A stretch of DNA of 64,000 nt, taken from the NCBI RefSeq assembly GCF_963576615.1, contig NC_088717.1, positions 25,864,013-25,928,012 of the forward strand. Reading direction: 5' to 3'. This DNA comes from Watersipora subatra (lineage: Eukaryota > Bryozoa > Gymnolaemata > Cheilostomatida > Watersiporidae). The translations under genes were made by a program, and so were the position numbers. Position 1 is the first letter of the stretch; each line of letters opens with the position of its first letter. A model generated the notes under the pieces. The model ran no database searches. It was not told the DNA's origin and was given only the letters and a program-made list of their open reading frames with translations. This document shows positions 1 through 13,600 of the stretch, one piece after another.

Positions 1-790
1 TTTAATAATAACAATTAGTATTATTATAAAAAAGTAAAGTAATTAGTGAAAAGCCTACTGTTGCAGTAAAAGTTATCCATCAAAACTTTGAATATGATGA
101 TACAGGTTCTTCTCGATACAGGTATAAACGTAAAAACAAGATATCAAAATTAAATACATTGATGAAGCGCACAAAGGTACTTTGTTTGACTGAATGGAGA
201 GATGAATGGGTCTGAGTACTTGGTCTGAGACTGAATGGGAATCCTACTTGAGAGTTTCCCTGTGAAAAGTTTTGTTTTGCATTTCCTAATGAATGCCCTT
301 TGGAAAATCCAGAAGTTGGTGTTTGAAATCGTGCCGTTATAGTCACACATTTGAAATTGAAATGGCACAATTAAAATTTACAAATATAAATAGAAAATGA
401 TTATAACTTTAAAAAACTTTTAAAAGAAATGCAAATGAAAAAGGTAATCTATATAAAGAAAAGAAACATTGTTCGCATTTAATGATAGTGGAACGCAAAG
501 CGCCAAAAATCCCTGTAATTTAATGTGCTATAATCAGAATCAAGGAAAACGTAGTGTAGCTGGAAAAAGTATTCCGAGCAGATGAAATAAATTAGGAGAG
601 CAAATAAATGTAAATATGGAATAAATAGCAAGTATGTTAACTACCAAACAGATGATTTGGTAATGATACTATTGATATCAACTGCGAAAATCGAATAAAA
701 ATTGTTTATATCTTAAAACAGGGGCATCGTAACCCGTAGGTGCAATGTATTAATTAATATGTTATATAGCATGCGCAATCGAAAAAATGG
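1..790. repeat. Dispersed repeat family A, copy 1
   Basis: This AT-rich stretch shares blocks with 9600-10150 and 48580-49400. Shared blocks include a short GATACAGGTATAAACGTAAAAA-like motif, a TGACTGAA(T/C)GGAGA block, and a GGGGC(A/G)TCGTAAC block near 720 that recurs near 49200. No coding potential is convincing. It is probably an old non-autonomous transposon or SINE-like fragment whose ends cannot be defined here. Confidence 0.45.
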
Positions 791-800
791 TTTAGGGTAT

Positions 801-1165
801 ATGGGCGAGTCCATAAATAATAATTTGACATTTAGAGTTATTTGATGCCAACTACACATGCACATTTACTCCTATTATAAAATTCTTTGAATTAAAATTT
901 ACTGCTTTCAATGTAGTAGTTCCGGAGCTATGAAGTGCAACTTGCGTAAATGATGAGACATTTTGTGATGTCCCAACATTTACGCATGTTGCACTTCATA
1001 GCTCCCAAACTACTATTTTGAAAGCAATAAATTTTATATTATCTGAAAGCCAAGAAAGTACTGCATCATATAATTCAAAGAACTTTTTAATGGTAGCAAA
1101 TGTGCACGTGTAGTGGCATCAAATAACTCTAAATGTCAAATTATTATTTATGGACCTGTCCACAT
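801..1165. mobile_element. Foldback element, arms about 165 bp
   Basis: The left half (801-965) is the near-complete reverse complement of the right half (975-1165). The outer arms match through CCATAAATAATAATTTGACA and the inner arms through TGAAGTGCAAC near 935 and its complement near 990. The centre is a short spacer around 966-975. There is no open reading frame. The structure fits a MITE or foldback element; the target duplication was not resolved. Confidence 0.8.
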
Positions 1166-1167
1166 AG

Positions 1168-1375
1168 TAAGAGCGATAGTCATAAGAACCTTCGTAGACT
1201 TGTAGTTAGATGATTGGTTTACAAACATGCGGGTGCCATCTTTGTGAGTTCAAATCCAGCACAATGTGAGCTTTTTGTTCCAAGATTTCAATAGTTAATA
1301 GCCGGACACACCCAAATACAGAGTCACAAAAAAACACAACCTTTGAGATTTAAATATATAGATAGAAACTTTTTA
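1168..1375 (+). mobile_element. tRNA-derived SINE, copy 1
   Basis: A B-box-like GTGAGTTCAAATCCAGC lies at 1246-1262. The tail reads through a CCAAGATTTCAATAGTTAATAGC block to a TATATAGATAG end. The same tail occurs at 42790-42865, 49330-49410 and, inverted, near 31240-31290. The combination of pol III B box and shared tail indicates a SINE family. The A box is degenerate. Confidence 0.6.
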
Positions 1376-2849
1376 GCTCTGCCCCTTTCCCGCACATTGG
1401 CGTCTTGCTGTAACAACGTATAAATGACTGGATCGATTTTTCCGCCACAATATTACCAATATAGTTATCAGACTATTGGATTAATAGAAAATGTGAAATC
1501 TACTGGTATTTTTTGTAAACTAGAATCTTTGCAATGATTCAAGCTAAAGACTCATATGAAAAGTATAAACACACCTAGGGGCATTATTGACATCTAGTTA
1601 GAGTGCTTGTGAATTTTGTGGTATTTTAGTTACAGTATACGCAGGTTTCTGTAATGTCGTAGGTTATATGTGACCTTCGTGGTTGTGAAGAGTAATTTTG
1701 TAATATCACACAAAGATTTATACAGCTTTCAAAACACATACATATGGCACAAACCTGTGACATATTTGGTTGTGTGTGTAAACGCACACACAACCCAATA
1801 TAATAAAGTCCTCAATTAATACATGTGCCTATATGATTGTCTCGAAATGATCACCTCTTTTGTTATACATGTATTTAACGTAGTATTAGCCGTTTTCTGA
1901 AAGTGCTGCAGGCTTGCAGAGTAGTGTCTCCAGGAGCAACGTGGTTGGTTTATTGCAGTAGATTTCTTTGCCAGTAAAAGGCTGACGTTCAGCAATGGCT
2001 TCTAGACAGTCTTTGACTTGCAGTTGTGCCTAGAGGGTTGCGGACCGCTTTAGCGCGGCAAAGAACCCCGCAACTGCATGCAATAAGCAGCTGTTTTAGT
2101 GTCCATGTGTCCTCTAGCTGTTATTTGGTTCTTATGTTCCAACAAACTCCGACCAAACTTCCAATGTTCCACCAAACAAACCAAAACTTCGACAGTCACA
2201 CAACACAAAAAATTGTTGCTGCAGAAAACATTGCAAATAGTTTATCAGCATAGTAATATGTTGTATCATAATAATAATCATAATAATCATCATAATAATC
2301 ATAATAATAGTTTATCATACCTAGTAATTTTACTCAAACAGAACTAATGCAATTTGTGTACAATGGTGTGATTAATTTATTCTTTTTTCTGTCATGGTGG
2401 CTGATACATTCCACACTTCAAGTAGAATTCGTTCTCATTTGCTGCCTACGAACCATTAGGTCTTGTAGGTGAAGATAAAAGTGCATGTTCCTTCTCTGCT
2501 ACTCTCTCCCAATCAGGTGGCTTTCTCATGTCGAGTAGGTTCATCATCAATAAGACAGGATATTTTGCTATTGAGTAGTCTAGCCGCTTGAAAAAGTGGT
2601 GCATGTCCGGTTGTAGTCATACCTCCCTACCCATTACAAAATAGTCTGCTGTTTGTATGATTATGCGGCACAATGTCAAGTCAAATCAATTAATCGCATT
2701 CGCCTCATAATGGGGCATTTGAGCGATATATTTATTAAGTAACATGAGTAGATTACTCTTAGTTTGGGTTTTTGCCTTCTTTTACTTTTTTTATCGTGAT
2801 TTTTAAATTTGGTTGGGGCATTGTTGTTATTAAGGTTGAGGGTAGGGAT
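1376..2849. other. No gene seen; ATAATC-type microsatellite
   Basis: No supported coding region. A short (ATAATC/ATAATA)n microsatellite lies at about 2264-2309. Short open frames around 2026-2347 read through it and look non-coding. Confidence 0.5.
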
Positions 2850-4180
2850 TAGGTCGGAGCAAGAACTTCCAATAAATATTGAAAGTTTTTGGCGGGGGGG
2901 GGGGGTGCATGAAAAAAAGGGTAAGCTGTTAAGGGTCCACACAAAAAATGAGTATTTTTAACATTGGTGTTTATTGCACCTTTAGCGCTTTTGTGGCATG
3001 TATTGTGTAGGTGGGCATTTGAGAAAAAATGGGTTGGTATTGCAATTTCTTCATTTATTATTTTGCTTTTTAGATTTTGGTCGGCCGTCCTCCGATGCTC
3101 TGCAAGAGTGGCCCATGACCACTCAGACATGAGGTCAGAAATCCTCTCATTTTTTAAAAGTTTAAACACCCACCTAAAAGCTTTTCTGTTCACAGACTCA
3201 AGGGAGTCTATGCGCTTGGATCAAAATGGAGACCAGGCAGTTGATGAATATTCAAGAACTGGGCGCAAGATGGTTTTAAAAGAATGGGTTTTTGTTTTGG
3301 GCGAGCAACTTCTGAGGGACCTCATGAGCATGTATAGTATGGATAAGGATTTGGTTATAGTCTTTTCTATGTGAAGGTTAAAGTTGATTTTATTGTCTAT
3401 AATGACTCCGAGGTATTTAAAGTGATTGACATAAGTTAGTTGTTGGCCTTTCATAAAATATTTGTGAAAAAGGGGGCTCTCATGAGACCTAAAAAAAGTT
3501 GTCTCACATTTTGTGATGTTAATTTCCATCTGCCATTTATCAGCCCAGTCTATGAGCAAAACAGGATCTGCTTGAAAATTTGCACAGTCGCTGGCTGACT
3601 CAATCTCAATCATCAGCAAAAAGCCTGAGTCTAGAGGTCTTGATAGCCGCTGGCATATAATTTATAAAAATCAAAAAGAGGAGGGGGCCTAAAACAGATC
3701 CCTGGGACACAACAAAGGAAACTAGACATTGTTTGGAGTATGTTTCATTTATAAAAATGGTCTGTGTGTGATCCTTCAACCAATCCTCGACCCAGGCAAT
3801 AATTGTTCTGTCTAGATTAGTTTGGGTAAGTTTGAATTGAAGTTTGCTGTGGGACAAGAAAAATCAAGAATAATTGCATCAGTTTGGATTCCAGTATCAA
3901 ATGATTCAATGAGTTGTGAGGATTAGCTGACTTTCGCAGCTTCTCCTCGAGCAAAAACCATGTTGGCAGTCATGGAAAAAATTCAATGGAGTCTAAAATA
4001 AAAAGTTGTGGATGGAGTGTGCGACTATGTGTTCTGTAGTTTTTGACAGTACACATGTCAGAAAGATTGGACGATAGTTAGTTGGCAGAAGCCTGCTACC
4101 TTTATTTTTAAAAATGGGTATGACAGCAGCCATTTTCCAATCCTTAGGGACAGTATGGTTGGATAAAGAGTATTGCATGT
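2850..4180 (-). pseudogene. Non-LTR retrotransposon reverse transcriptase relic
   Basis: Read on the minus strand, successive pieces in different frames follow the order of a non-LTR reverse transcriptase. At 4178-3993 is the fingers region (PKDWKMAAVIPIFKNKGS, then YRPI). Around 3990-3930 is a QHGFCSRRSCESQL block. At 3857-3606 is the palm with QGSVLGPLLFLIFIN and the catalytic-site remnant FADD. At 3619-3221 is the thumb with KYLGVIIDNK. At 3193-2849 is the C-terminal region typical of Jockey/CR1-like elements (WATLAEHRRTADQNL). Stops and frameshifts separate the pieces, no endonuclease domain is present, and the copy is 5' truncated, so it is dead. A G-run at 2892-2905 interrupts the C-terminal part. 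The clade (CR1/L2 or Jockey) is not settled. Confidence 0.88.
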
Positions 4181-4199
4181 GAATGTGACTTTAAGCATC

Positions 4200-7100
4200 T
4201 TCTAAATGCGGGGTAACAAGTCGTACCATGCCATAACACTTTCACTAACAAATTAATTATTTACTAAAACATAATTTCTTATTCAGTAAAAACTAACATT
4301 TGACAAAGGAGCAAATAAAGTGTTATAACTTTTGATCTTTTAGAAAGCATGGACATGAGAGTGCTTATAGTCGCATTGCTGCATAATATGAAACTGTTTT
4401 TCATTTCATCAGTTCCGCCTCACTACAAGGTTCTTCAAGGCGATTTATCAGTAGGAATTCCGTTGGTGTTTAAGAGCAATTCCTGACAGCACAAACGTTT
4501 GAAAATATCTCCACGCTGTACAAGAGCCATAATTGTTTGACCAAAACACGATTGCACGGACCAAAGATCATGGAAATCCTTACCCGCAGTGGGGTAAACA
4601 GAATAAGAGGACAGGGTGATTTTAAAATATTTTTGACATCACATATTATTACAGATAATCAATTGGTAAATCGTATACCCATCAATCTGATTATTGAGAG
4701 GGTAACCAGACGGACAACCGTTTACTTACTACTTACACATGGGTGGGACACGGTCAGATTAACCAGTAGATTCGACGGCGACTGGTCACATTATGTTTGA
4801 CGAACTCAGACTTTACCGTTTGGCGTTTACGAACTGAAAAACGACTTGATCCGTAATGGAACATTGGCATTGGCGAAACACCTGTATTTCAAACTGTCCA
4901 TTATGTTCAAACATCAAAATGCATACTTTTTAGCGATTCCATACTGAATAGCCGATGGTCTACACTCTACAGTATTCGGCTACTTCCGAGGTAGATAGTA
5001 CCCCCGTTGGTACAATCCAAGAAAAGGTCTATCTAAGGTACAGCATAAACTGATATGCCCCACCTAATTCGGCTGGTTATCAAATCCTTTACATTTCGTT
5101 CTTCCTCAAGTCTATTTAGAGTATTGAAACATTAATTGGATTGGGACTTTTTATTATGTATCAGTGAATATAGCTAAATATATTTCTGAGAACTCTGATG
5201 TCTGATTGATTAATGGTATCTACACAGCCTTGTACCACAGTTAACGGCGTTAACTGAATTGCTTTGTTGTGCATTGATACGCTGCTTTTCTTTTATTATT
5301 AGCGTTGTATTAAAACACGATTAATAAACAAAGAATAGACACATCATCATTAATTGGTTATTGATAAATTTTGATCAGTCAAAGCTATCAACTACTGAAG
5401 TTTGAGCTGCGAACTAAATTACTAATGTAGATTCTTTGGTGGACATTTCAAAGGTAAACTCGAGTTTAAGCAATTATTACTTTGTGAATTGTGCTATAAA
5501 CCTATAATTTCTATCAGGCTAACATTGAAGCCAAAATAAGCAGTGGGTTTATCAGCAAGCCTGCCAACCCAAAAGTGGGGCAATGCTTGAGATTTGGTTT
5601 TGGGGCAATTGATGTATTAATTATAGTGTATATAAAATTGTGGAAATTGGGGCAAAAATCTCACACATTTTCATTTTTTCTTTGAGGTGATTGCGTGAAT
5701 CTCACGCCCAATGCATGAGAGTTGGCAGGTATGTTTATCAGGCAGTCAATTTATAGCCTGACTAAAGTGTTTGTCTTTTCACCTGCTTTTTTAGAAAAGC
5801 CCTTTATATTTAAGAATCACAAAATAATTTGGCAAAAATTACATAAGTGCATAAAGAGCACATTTAATGTAAATATGAGTATGATTAGTACTCAATCCTA
5901 TAAGGGAACAGTAAATGAAAGGTTAGTCTTGAAACAGTTAAACTCATTCACAGACGTACTAGCTAATGGCATGCTTGCAGCAAGGGAATTACTTTTATAT
6001 TTTTATTGGAAATGTTTTAAGGAAACGTTGATCACAACATAATAAATGAAAAATATTAGTACGTGAGATCTTCTGTCAAAGTGCTTTTAGATTTGTCAAA
6101 ACAAGCTCTTTATGAATAAGTACATGGAATAAATAGACATCACCTATCAAGTTACTGAAACATACTTCCTCAATTGAAGTGGGTAGATTGGTTATTATTT
6201 GAATGAAAAAACCTTACAAAGCAATTAATTACTGTATTGCTTTAGTAAGTCTCAAGAAATAATTACAGCAGTAAAAAGTGTGTCATACAATAAAAACAAG
6301 CCTAAACAACATCTTACAAGGATAATTTTTAATTCTTATCCAAATTTTAATTTGCGGATTGTTATTCCGTAAAGAATTGACAAAAAGTGTAGCTCATCAT
6401 TATTATTATTAATAATTATTAATATTACTATCATTATTATTAATTCTCATTCTTTTTCTGAATAAAAATGCCGGGTAGAATAATAAATGCTATTAAAACT
6501 TACGCCGAGAATTTTTTCCTGTCACTGCTATGCTTGCTGCCAGTTAATTATCAAAAGTATTACTTGTACGAGTAAATATATATATATATCTTTTAATATA
6601 TATATATCTACAATCTGATGAACTCCTCGACCCGACAGTTTCCATTACTTTAACTCTTTCCAGTTTGCATGTTTTGAACTTTTTGGTTATTCTTGGTATT
6701 GATAAGTTTGATGCATTATTCAATATCCAATTATAGCTTTTGCAACACTGTGCATCTTCTTGTTTATTGTTTCCATAATTTCAGAATTAAATTGAAAGTA
6801 AATTAACTTGTCAAACATACAGACAATCATTGGTTGTTAGAATACCAAATAAAGTAAACGCATTATCATGACCTTGACCAGCTGTTTATCTGCCAAATAT
6901 ATGTTAGTGACTTTATTTTCTTTTAGTACACATACGTTAGTTTAACTTCGTACTCTGTCCCACGAGAACAATTATTTTTGGTCAGCTATGGATTGTCAAG
7001 TCTTAACTGTAACTTTCCAAAAAAGTAAGTTTGAACAAACACCATATTTTTTGTTAGATGAGGAGACACTTTCTCTGATGAGCCTTATTTTGTATGCGAT

Positions 7101-7290
7101 GGAACATTAACTTATGATTATCTCTACACACAGAGTATTTTGACATATGGCACTCAGGTTGAGCAATCTTCATCTGGTTAAACAACTGATATTTTTGTCA
7201 CATTTGTGATAAATTTATTTTCAACAATAAGGATTTGTTGTTCTGGAAATTACTACTTGTACTAAATTGGTCTCGAACAAATTGGCCTCC
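4200..7290. other. Intergenic, no gene seen
   Basis: Short open frames at 4537-4800 and 5722-6042 show no recognisable domain and no splice-consistent partners. A (TA)n tract lies at about 6575-6608. This stretch would hold the upstream regulatory region of PDCD10, but no promoter motif can be defended. Confidence 0.4.
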
Positions 7291-7295
7291 AAAAA

Positions 7296-7404
7296 ATGAT
7301 CAAACCTCAAACTACTGCAAATATTGATGGACAGCTAGGAATGTCTAGCCCAATCCTACAAAGGCTAAATGCTGCAAATCCTAATGCTCCAGATCTAAAC
7401 CCAG
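7296..7404 (+). CDS. Possible upstream leader exon of PDCD10
   Basis: An ATG with A at -3 opens a 36-codon frame (MIKPQTTANIDG..., then NAANPNAPDLNP) ending at a CCCAG|GTCATA donor in phase 1. A CACCAG acceptor at 7504-7506 would enter the next exon with two bases, and the frame from 7507 is open into the PDCD10 ATG at 7566 in the same frame. This would give a 56-residue N-terminal extension. The predicted intron is only 102 nt. I do not recognise the peptide. The alternatives are 5' UTR or a chance open frame. Confidence 0.35.
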
Positions 7405-7565
7405 GTCATATTGTTGTTGAAATGTTAGTGGAATACATACTTTCAGAAAAATTAATAGTTTTTTTTAACATGCATTATTATTTTGTTTAGTTATAGTGCT
7501 CACCAGGGTGTCCCAACCATCATCTTCAATATATCGAAGCAAAGCACTTTGATCAAACTTTCCAA

Positions 7566-7649
7566 ATGGCTTCCTCTGTCGATGCAGCCCAACACAAACT
7601 AATGGTGGAAATGGCTTTACCGTGCGTTATTCACCCAATCCTCAGAGAG
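7566..7649 (+). CDS. PDCD10: PDCD10 coding exon 1
   Basis: Residues 1-28, beginning MASSVDAAQHK and ending HPILRE, correspond to the family segment before the LE-x-x-N start of the dimerisation helices. The donor is GAG|GTACTA, phase 0. The frame is open upstream to 7507, so the exon may be longer. Confidence 0.85.
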
Positions 7650-10600
7650 GTACTATCACCTACTCATGTACCTATTTACTATACCGCTTTATTCAAAGCA
7701 GCCATTTTGGATTTAATGTTTATTAAATGTTTCGTTTATTAGATTTCTTTTGCTGTTTTTGACTATTTGTTACCTTTTGAATATTTCAGGATAAACCTAG
7801 CGCTTAGAAATGCTCTTCGCTTATATTTCTCAATTCCTGGAGTAAAATTCCTCAATATTTTCAGATCTTTCACAAATATTACTTGGCAGCCGCAAACTTT
7901 TTTAAAGTAAAAATAGCATCACTCAAATACTTTTCATTTGACTTAGCCTGTTAGAAATATGAGATTTTATAAGGTACAGCAAAGTAGACTGGATCTTTTT
8001 TTTTCATTGAACCAATACATGTATGTCAAACTTATTTATAAATTGTTTGCAGTAAACAAACATATATTATATACCACTAGATTCTTTTCAAGATCCAGAA
8101 TACCGATCAAATGCTTGGACTACATATCGTCAGGTTTCATGAGATGACATCTTGTTTCTAAAATGTTTCGTATTGTATATTTATTTATCTGTTAATTTTC
8201 TGTTTCTAAAGCATAGTTTTGTAGGCATTGCTAAATGTCTTATGTCTTGCATAACACTCGAAACAAACCAATTAATTTGGTATAAAGTGGCTTCAACCAG
8301 AAGAAAATGAAAAGAACAGCATTTATCCTACATAATCATTTGAAAGCGTAATTTTACAGCTGTTTAGTTTACATATTTTAAATTGGGACAGAATGAGGAT
8401 TATATTAATTTATAATTTATGGTTATTGACGAAATTCACCATGAGGAACAATATATCAATGAGAACTTTAGTTTTCGAACAAAGTGGTCCAGTTTATTTA
8501 GCAAATTGCTGTATATTAACCTTGTAAAGAAGCTTTTCATGAACAGACGAAATCAACAATGTAAAGATAACCAATAGTTCCGACTATTGATTAATTAATA
8601 GACTAATCAATAGGTTGGTTAAATCAATAGGTTGTATTTCGACTTTTGTTTTGACATTGATACCGTGAAAGCTTGATGTTGCAAACCTAAAAAACTTGTT
8701 TTTCGAATGAGAGGTAACAGGAACCCGCTGTAAGTTCTATCCACTGATTTAATTCTAAATAAATTACCTACCATCTTTTATTTACATCACTTTCAGTCTC
8801 CAACAGTTTAGATACCAGTGTAGAAGTTCAAAAATGACTCTTACCAGAATCCAAACTAGCATCATGAGAAATCACTAGTATCACAACTAGTATCATTTGT
8901 CTTGTCTATTCCCAAAGCTGGTTGATCTGTTGTTTTGAGAATATTGAGTGGACTTACCTAGTTACTGAAACAAACCAGATACAAGTATTTTAACTTTGTG
9001 GTGCACTTTTTTTGAACTTGTTAGACTTTAGAATCAAGTTTGTAATTTCATTAATAAATTGTTCAGTGTGTTTTCTGACCTATCTCTTTATTTCTCTCCA
9101 TTTTTGAATTACGTAAGACTTAGATATTAGGTGGTTATAAGAACATCACTTCTTCTAGCTGGAAGAGAATAGCAGTGCAAGTAGCCCAACACTCATCAAA
9201 GAAGCATTTGACACAGTTGAGAATTTCTATCCAGGTTTCACCGAGTTCTTCATCTCTCGAGTGCTCTTGAAAGCACAAGTAGAGCATAGAGTGGACATGG
9301 CTGAAGCCATTCTCAAGTATGTCCTTACTAATTGTGCTTGTGTATATATGTATATATACACACATACATGTATGTATGTATACATATGTATGTATGTATG
9401 TATGTATACATATACAGTATATATTATATAGCTCGGATATACATATATATATATTTATATATAATATATATTTATATATATTTATTATATATACATGTAT
9501 TTATATATATAATAAATATATACAAGCTGAATGCCCAGGTAATGAAAAGGTTTTTGCACAAAAAGGTAATTTTAATTTAACTAATTAAAAGTAAAAGTCA
9601 TTTTTATTTAACGTTTAACAGCAGTTACCATTTCAACTTTCAAACTTCACATCATGAGAAAAGTGTTTTGGGTTCAAATAAAATAAGAGTAAGAATAAAA
9701 CAGCTGTAAATATGTTGAAATTTAAAATAATTAGCAAGCAATGGCTACATACCAGTAAATTCTGTTTTGCTACGATTACAATGAAAAATGATTCGGTTAT
9801 GACACAATTAATACGAATTGCGAAAACAAAATAATAATCATGACTATATTGAATTAATAATACTGGTTACTCTCGCTACTAGTACCGCTCGATACTGGTA
9901 CCTCTCGATACTGGTACCTCTCGATACTGGTACCTCTCGATACTGGTACAAACGTAAAAATGAGATATTGGACTGTCTTTGTCTGGTACTTTGTCTGACT
10001 GAACAGAGAGAGAGAGAATGCAGAGGCAATTCCTACTCGAGATTATACAGTTGTTCATGTGAAAAGTATTTAGCCTTTACAGATTCGGTGATCAAACCCT
10101 AGGAAAATTTTGAAATAGGAGGCTAACGGCACATTTGAAATTGAAATGGCATATTCGAAAATAACAAATTAAAAAATAGGTAACAGTTAAAAGAATTGGC
10201 TTTTAAAAAGATTTCAATAACCACAAATGCAAAAGGTAATATTAGTTGATAATAAAAAGTGCACATTTAGTGTGTGCATTTGTGAAATGGATATACAGTA
10301 TATGGTAAGAGCAATGGTAACGATAAGAACAGCTTAGCCTTGTGGTTGTGGCCGCTAGTTAGTAGACTTGTCATTTGAATGTTGTGAGTTCAAATCCATT
10401 CCGAAGGTGATTTCTTGTTGCTATAACTTTGTCGCTATAAAAAGGACAAACAAACGTGAGACAAATGATATGCAATGAAGTTTAGACGGATGTATGTATA
10501 CAGCAAGTATTACTGAAGCGTTGACTAAAACGAACTCTACGCTGAAACCGGAATTTTCATGGAATAAAATCTGAACTATAATAAGAGCCGTGTCTATCAG

Positions 10601-13600
10601 TCCGAAGCCACGCTACTAGCGTTAGGAAAAAACCCTTCACTCGAGATTAGAACTCAAATACTCCATTTTACAGACCTGCGCATAAACCACTATACCACCG
10701 GGACACCTTGTCTTCCCATAAATTATGCACATACTGATTACTCATGATGATCTCCGACAGTGCACGAGACTGCACTAGTAATAATAATATGACTGTACTA
10801 GTAATAATAATATGACTACTAGTAATAATAATATGACTGTACTAGTAATAATAATATGACTGTACTAGTAATAATAATATGACTGTACTAGTAATAATAA
10901 TATGACTACTAGTAATAATAATATGACTGTACTAGTAATAATAATATGACTGTACTAGTAATAATAATATGACTGTACTAGCAATAATAATATGACTGTA
11001 CTAGTAATAATAATATGACTGTACTAGTAATAATAATATGACTGTACTAGTAATAATAATATGACTGTACTAGTAATAATAATATGACTGTACTAGTAAT
11101 AATAATATGACTGTACTAGCAATAATAATATGACTGTACTAGCAATAATAATATGACTGTACTAGTAATAATAATATGACTGTACTAGTAATAATAATAT
11201 GACTGTACTAGTAATAATAATATGACTGTACTAGTAATAATAATATGACTGTACTAGTAATAATAATATGACTGTACTAGCAATAATAATATGACTGTAC
11301 TAGCAATAATAATATGACTGTACTAGTAATAATAATATGACTGTACTAGTAATAATAATATGACTGTACTAGTAATAATAATATGACTGTACTAGTAATA
11401 ATAATATGACTGTACTAGTAATAATAATATGACTGTACTAGTAATAATAATATGACTGTACTAGCAATAATAATATGACTGTACTAGTAATAATAATATG
11501 ACTGTACTAGTAATAATAATATGACTGTACTAGTAATAATAATATGACTGTACTAGTAATAATAATATGACTGTACTAGTAATAATAATATGACTGTACT
11601 AGCAATAATAATATGACTGTACTAGCAATAATAATATGACTGTACTAGTAATAATAATATGACTGTACTAGTAATAATAATATGACTGTACTAGTAATAA
11701 TAATATGACTGTACTAGTAATAATAATATGACTGTACTAGTAATAATAATATGACTGTACTAGTAATAATAATATGACTGTACTAGCAATAATAATATGA
11801 CTGTACTAGTAATAATAATATGACTGTACTAGTAATAATAATATGACTGTACTAGTAATAATAATATGACTGTACTAGTAATAATAATATGACTGTACTA
11901 GTAATAATAATATGACTGTACTAGTAATAATAATATGACTGTACTAGTAATAATAATATGACTGTACTAGTAATAATAATATGACTGTACTAGTAATAAT
12001 AATATGACTGTACTAGTAATAATAATATGACTGTACTAGTAATAATAATATGACTGTACTAGTAATAATAATATGACTGTACTAGTAATAATAATATGAC
12101 TGTACTAGTAATAATAATATGGTTCAGGACTAAAACTACATGTAACTAGTTAAGTCACTGCAAATTGTGTTTATATATATTTATATGTATGTTTGTATAT
12201 ATTCATATATGTATAAGTAGCTAGTTACCCTATGTTTATGTTTAAAAGTAATTTTATTACTAAACAGATTAGAAAACATAAGCTAGACAAGAACTCTACA
12301 CTAATAGCATAGACCTATTAATTATACATAACTAAGTATAGTTAATAGGTCTATGACTAATAGTAACAAGTAGAGTAATTGCTTAGACCAAAGTTCATCT
12401 GGAAAGTCGACTTTTTCTTCACTAAAAAGTGTGTTGCTTGCCAATGTCTTTGTTTGAAATTCTATACATAAACACCTGACTTTCGTTTTAGTCTGACCTG
12501 ACAAGTTTCAGTCGAGACATACCGTATGTATATATTTATATGTAAATTTTTGTATTTATATAGGAATTTTATAGCTACAGGTCCAAAATCCATTTGAAAA
12601 AGGAAAAATCCATGAAAAAGTTGGACAGTCTTTTAATGAGGATAATTTTATAGAAAACATGAGTATAATGGCAGAAATAAAATGTGTAAAAGATATTATT
12701 CTCTCTTAGAGAAATATAATTATATGTAGGGTTGAATTTGTGGGTTAAACGGTCACTACAGTTAGCATTGACCTCAAAACAAATTTCAATCACCGACATG
12801 CAACCAAGGCCTGTCAGAAGATCGGCATGTTTTGTTGCATAACGCGTTGACAAATTAATAGCATGTGGTAGGCGAACCAAGCAATAACCTGGCTACTCAT
12901 ACAGCTCTTCACAACACTGTAGGGCAGTACACCACTCATATTGTATTTATACACTCGTGTTCTAGAGTATTGTATTCTCACGACAACGCGCTGTTGCCGG
13001 AACTAATATGTAGAAGTTGTCTACTTCTGCCTTTTTATGTTTAATTCATATAACTTTGAATAGGCAGCAACTAGTTGTATATGTATGAGTGTCAAAGTTC
13101 ATAGATATTAAGTTATTTTGAGATTTGATTGCAAATATATGTTTTTTTGCTGGCAGGCAAGTAGCAGTGCCATCAGAAGTTATGAGACCATTCAAAATTT
13201 TAACAGACATTTAATGCAATTAGCTCCTTAATTTTGATAGGAACCACCACAAACCATATTCTGCTATATGCAGTGTGTAAAATGGCTGGATTGGCCAGGA
13301 TGTACATGTAAATTGCTGACGATATAACACGATGACACTAATTCCATCACATCTGCTATCGAATTAGACTAAAATGCTTTTCCTGTATTTTGCAAGAACA
13401 AGGGGAAATCCCTGCACCTAATCATGTGGTAATTAACAAGAAGGTCAATGGAATGAATTATCAGCTGGTCTCATAATTTCTGACAGCACTGTATGTTAAT
13501 ATGTTACTAGGCGAGAGAGTCATTAAACATAGATCTTTCATTTCATGGTAATCAAGTGGAGATAATGTGCAACCAGAACCCAAAACTGTATTTTATATAG

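Noticed and set aside
2964..3374. 136-codon plus-strand open frame
   Set aside because: Antisense shadow of the reverse transcriptase relic.
9319..9588. Tyrosine/isoleucine/cysteine-rich open frames
   Set aside because: Translation of a TA/TG microsatellite.
10600..10712. Functional tRNA gene on the minus strand
   Set aside because: A and B boxes are recognisable, but no cloverleaf with paired acceptor stem can be drawn; better explained as a SINE head.
10776..12120. CRISPR-like array
   Set aside because: Units are contiguous with no unique spacers, and the context is an animal intron.
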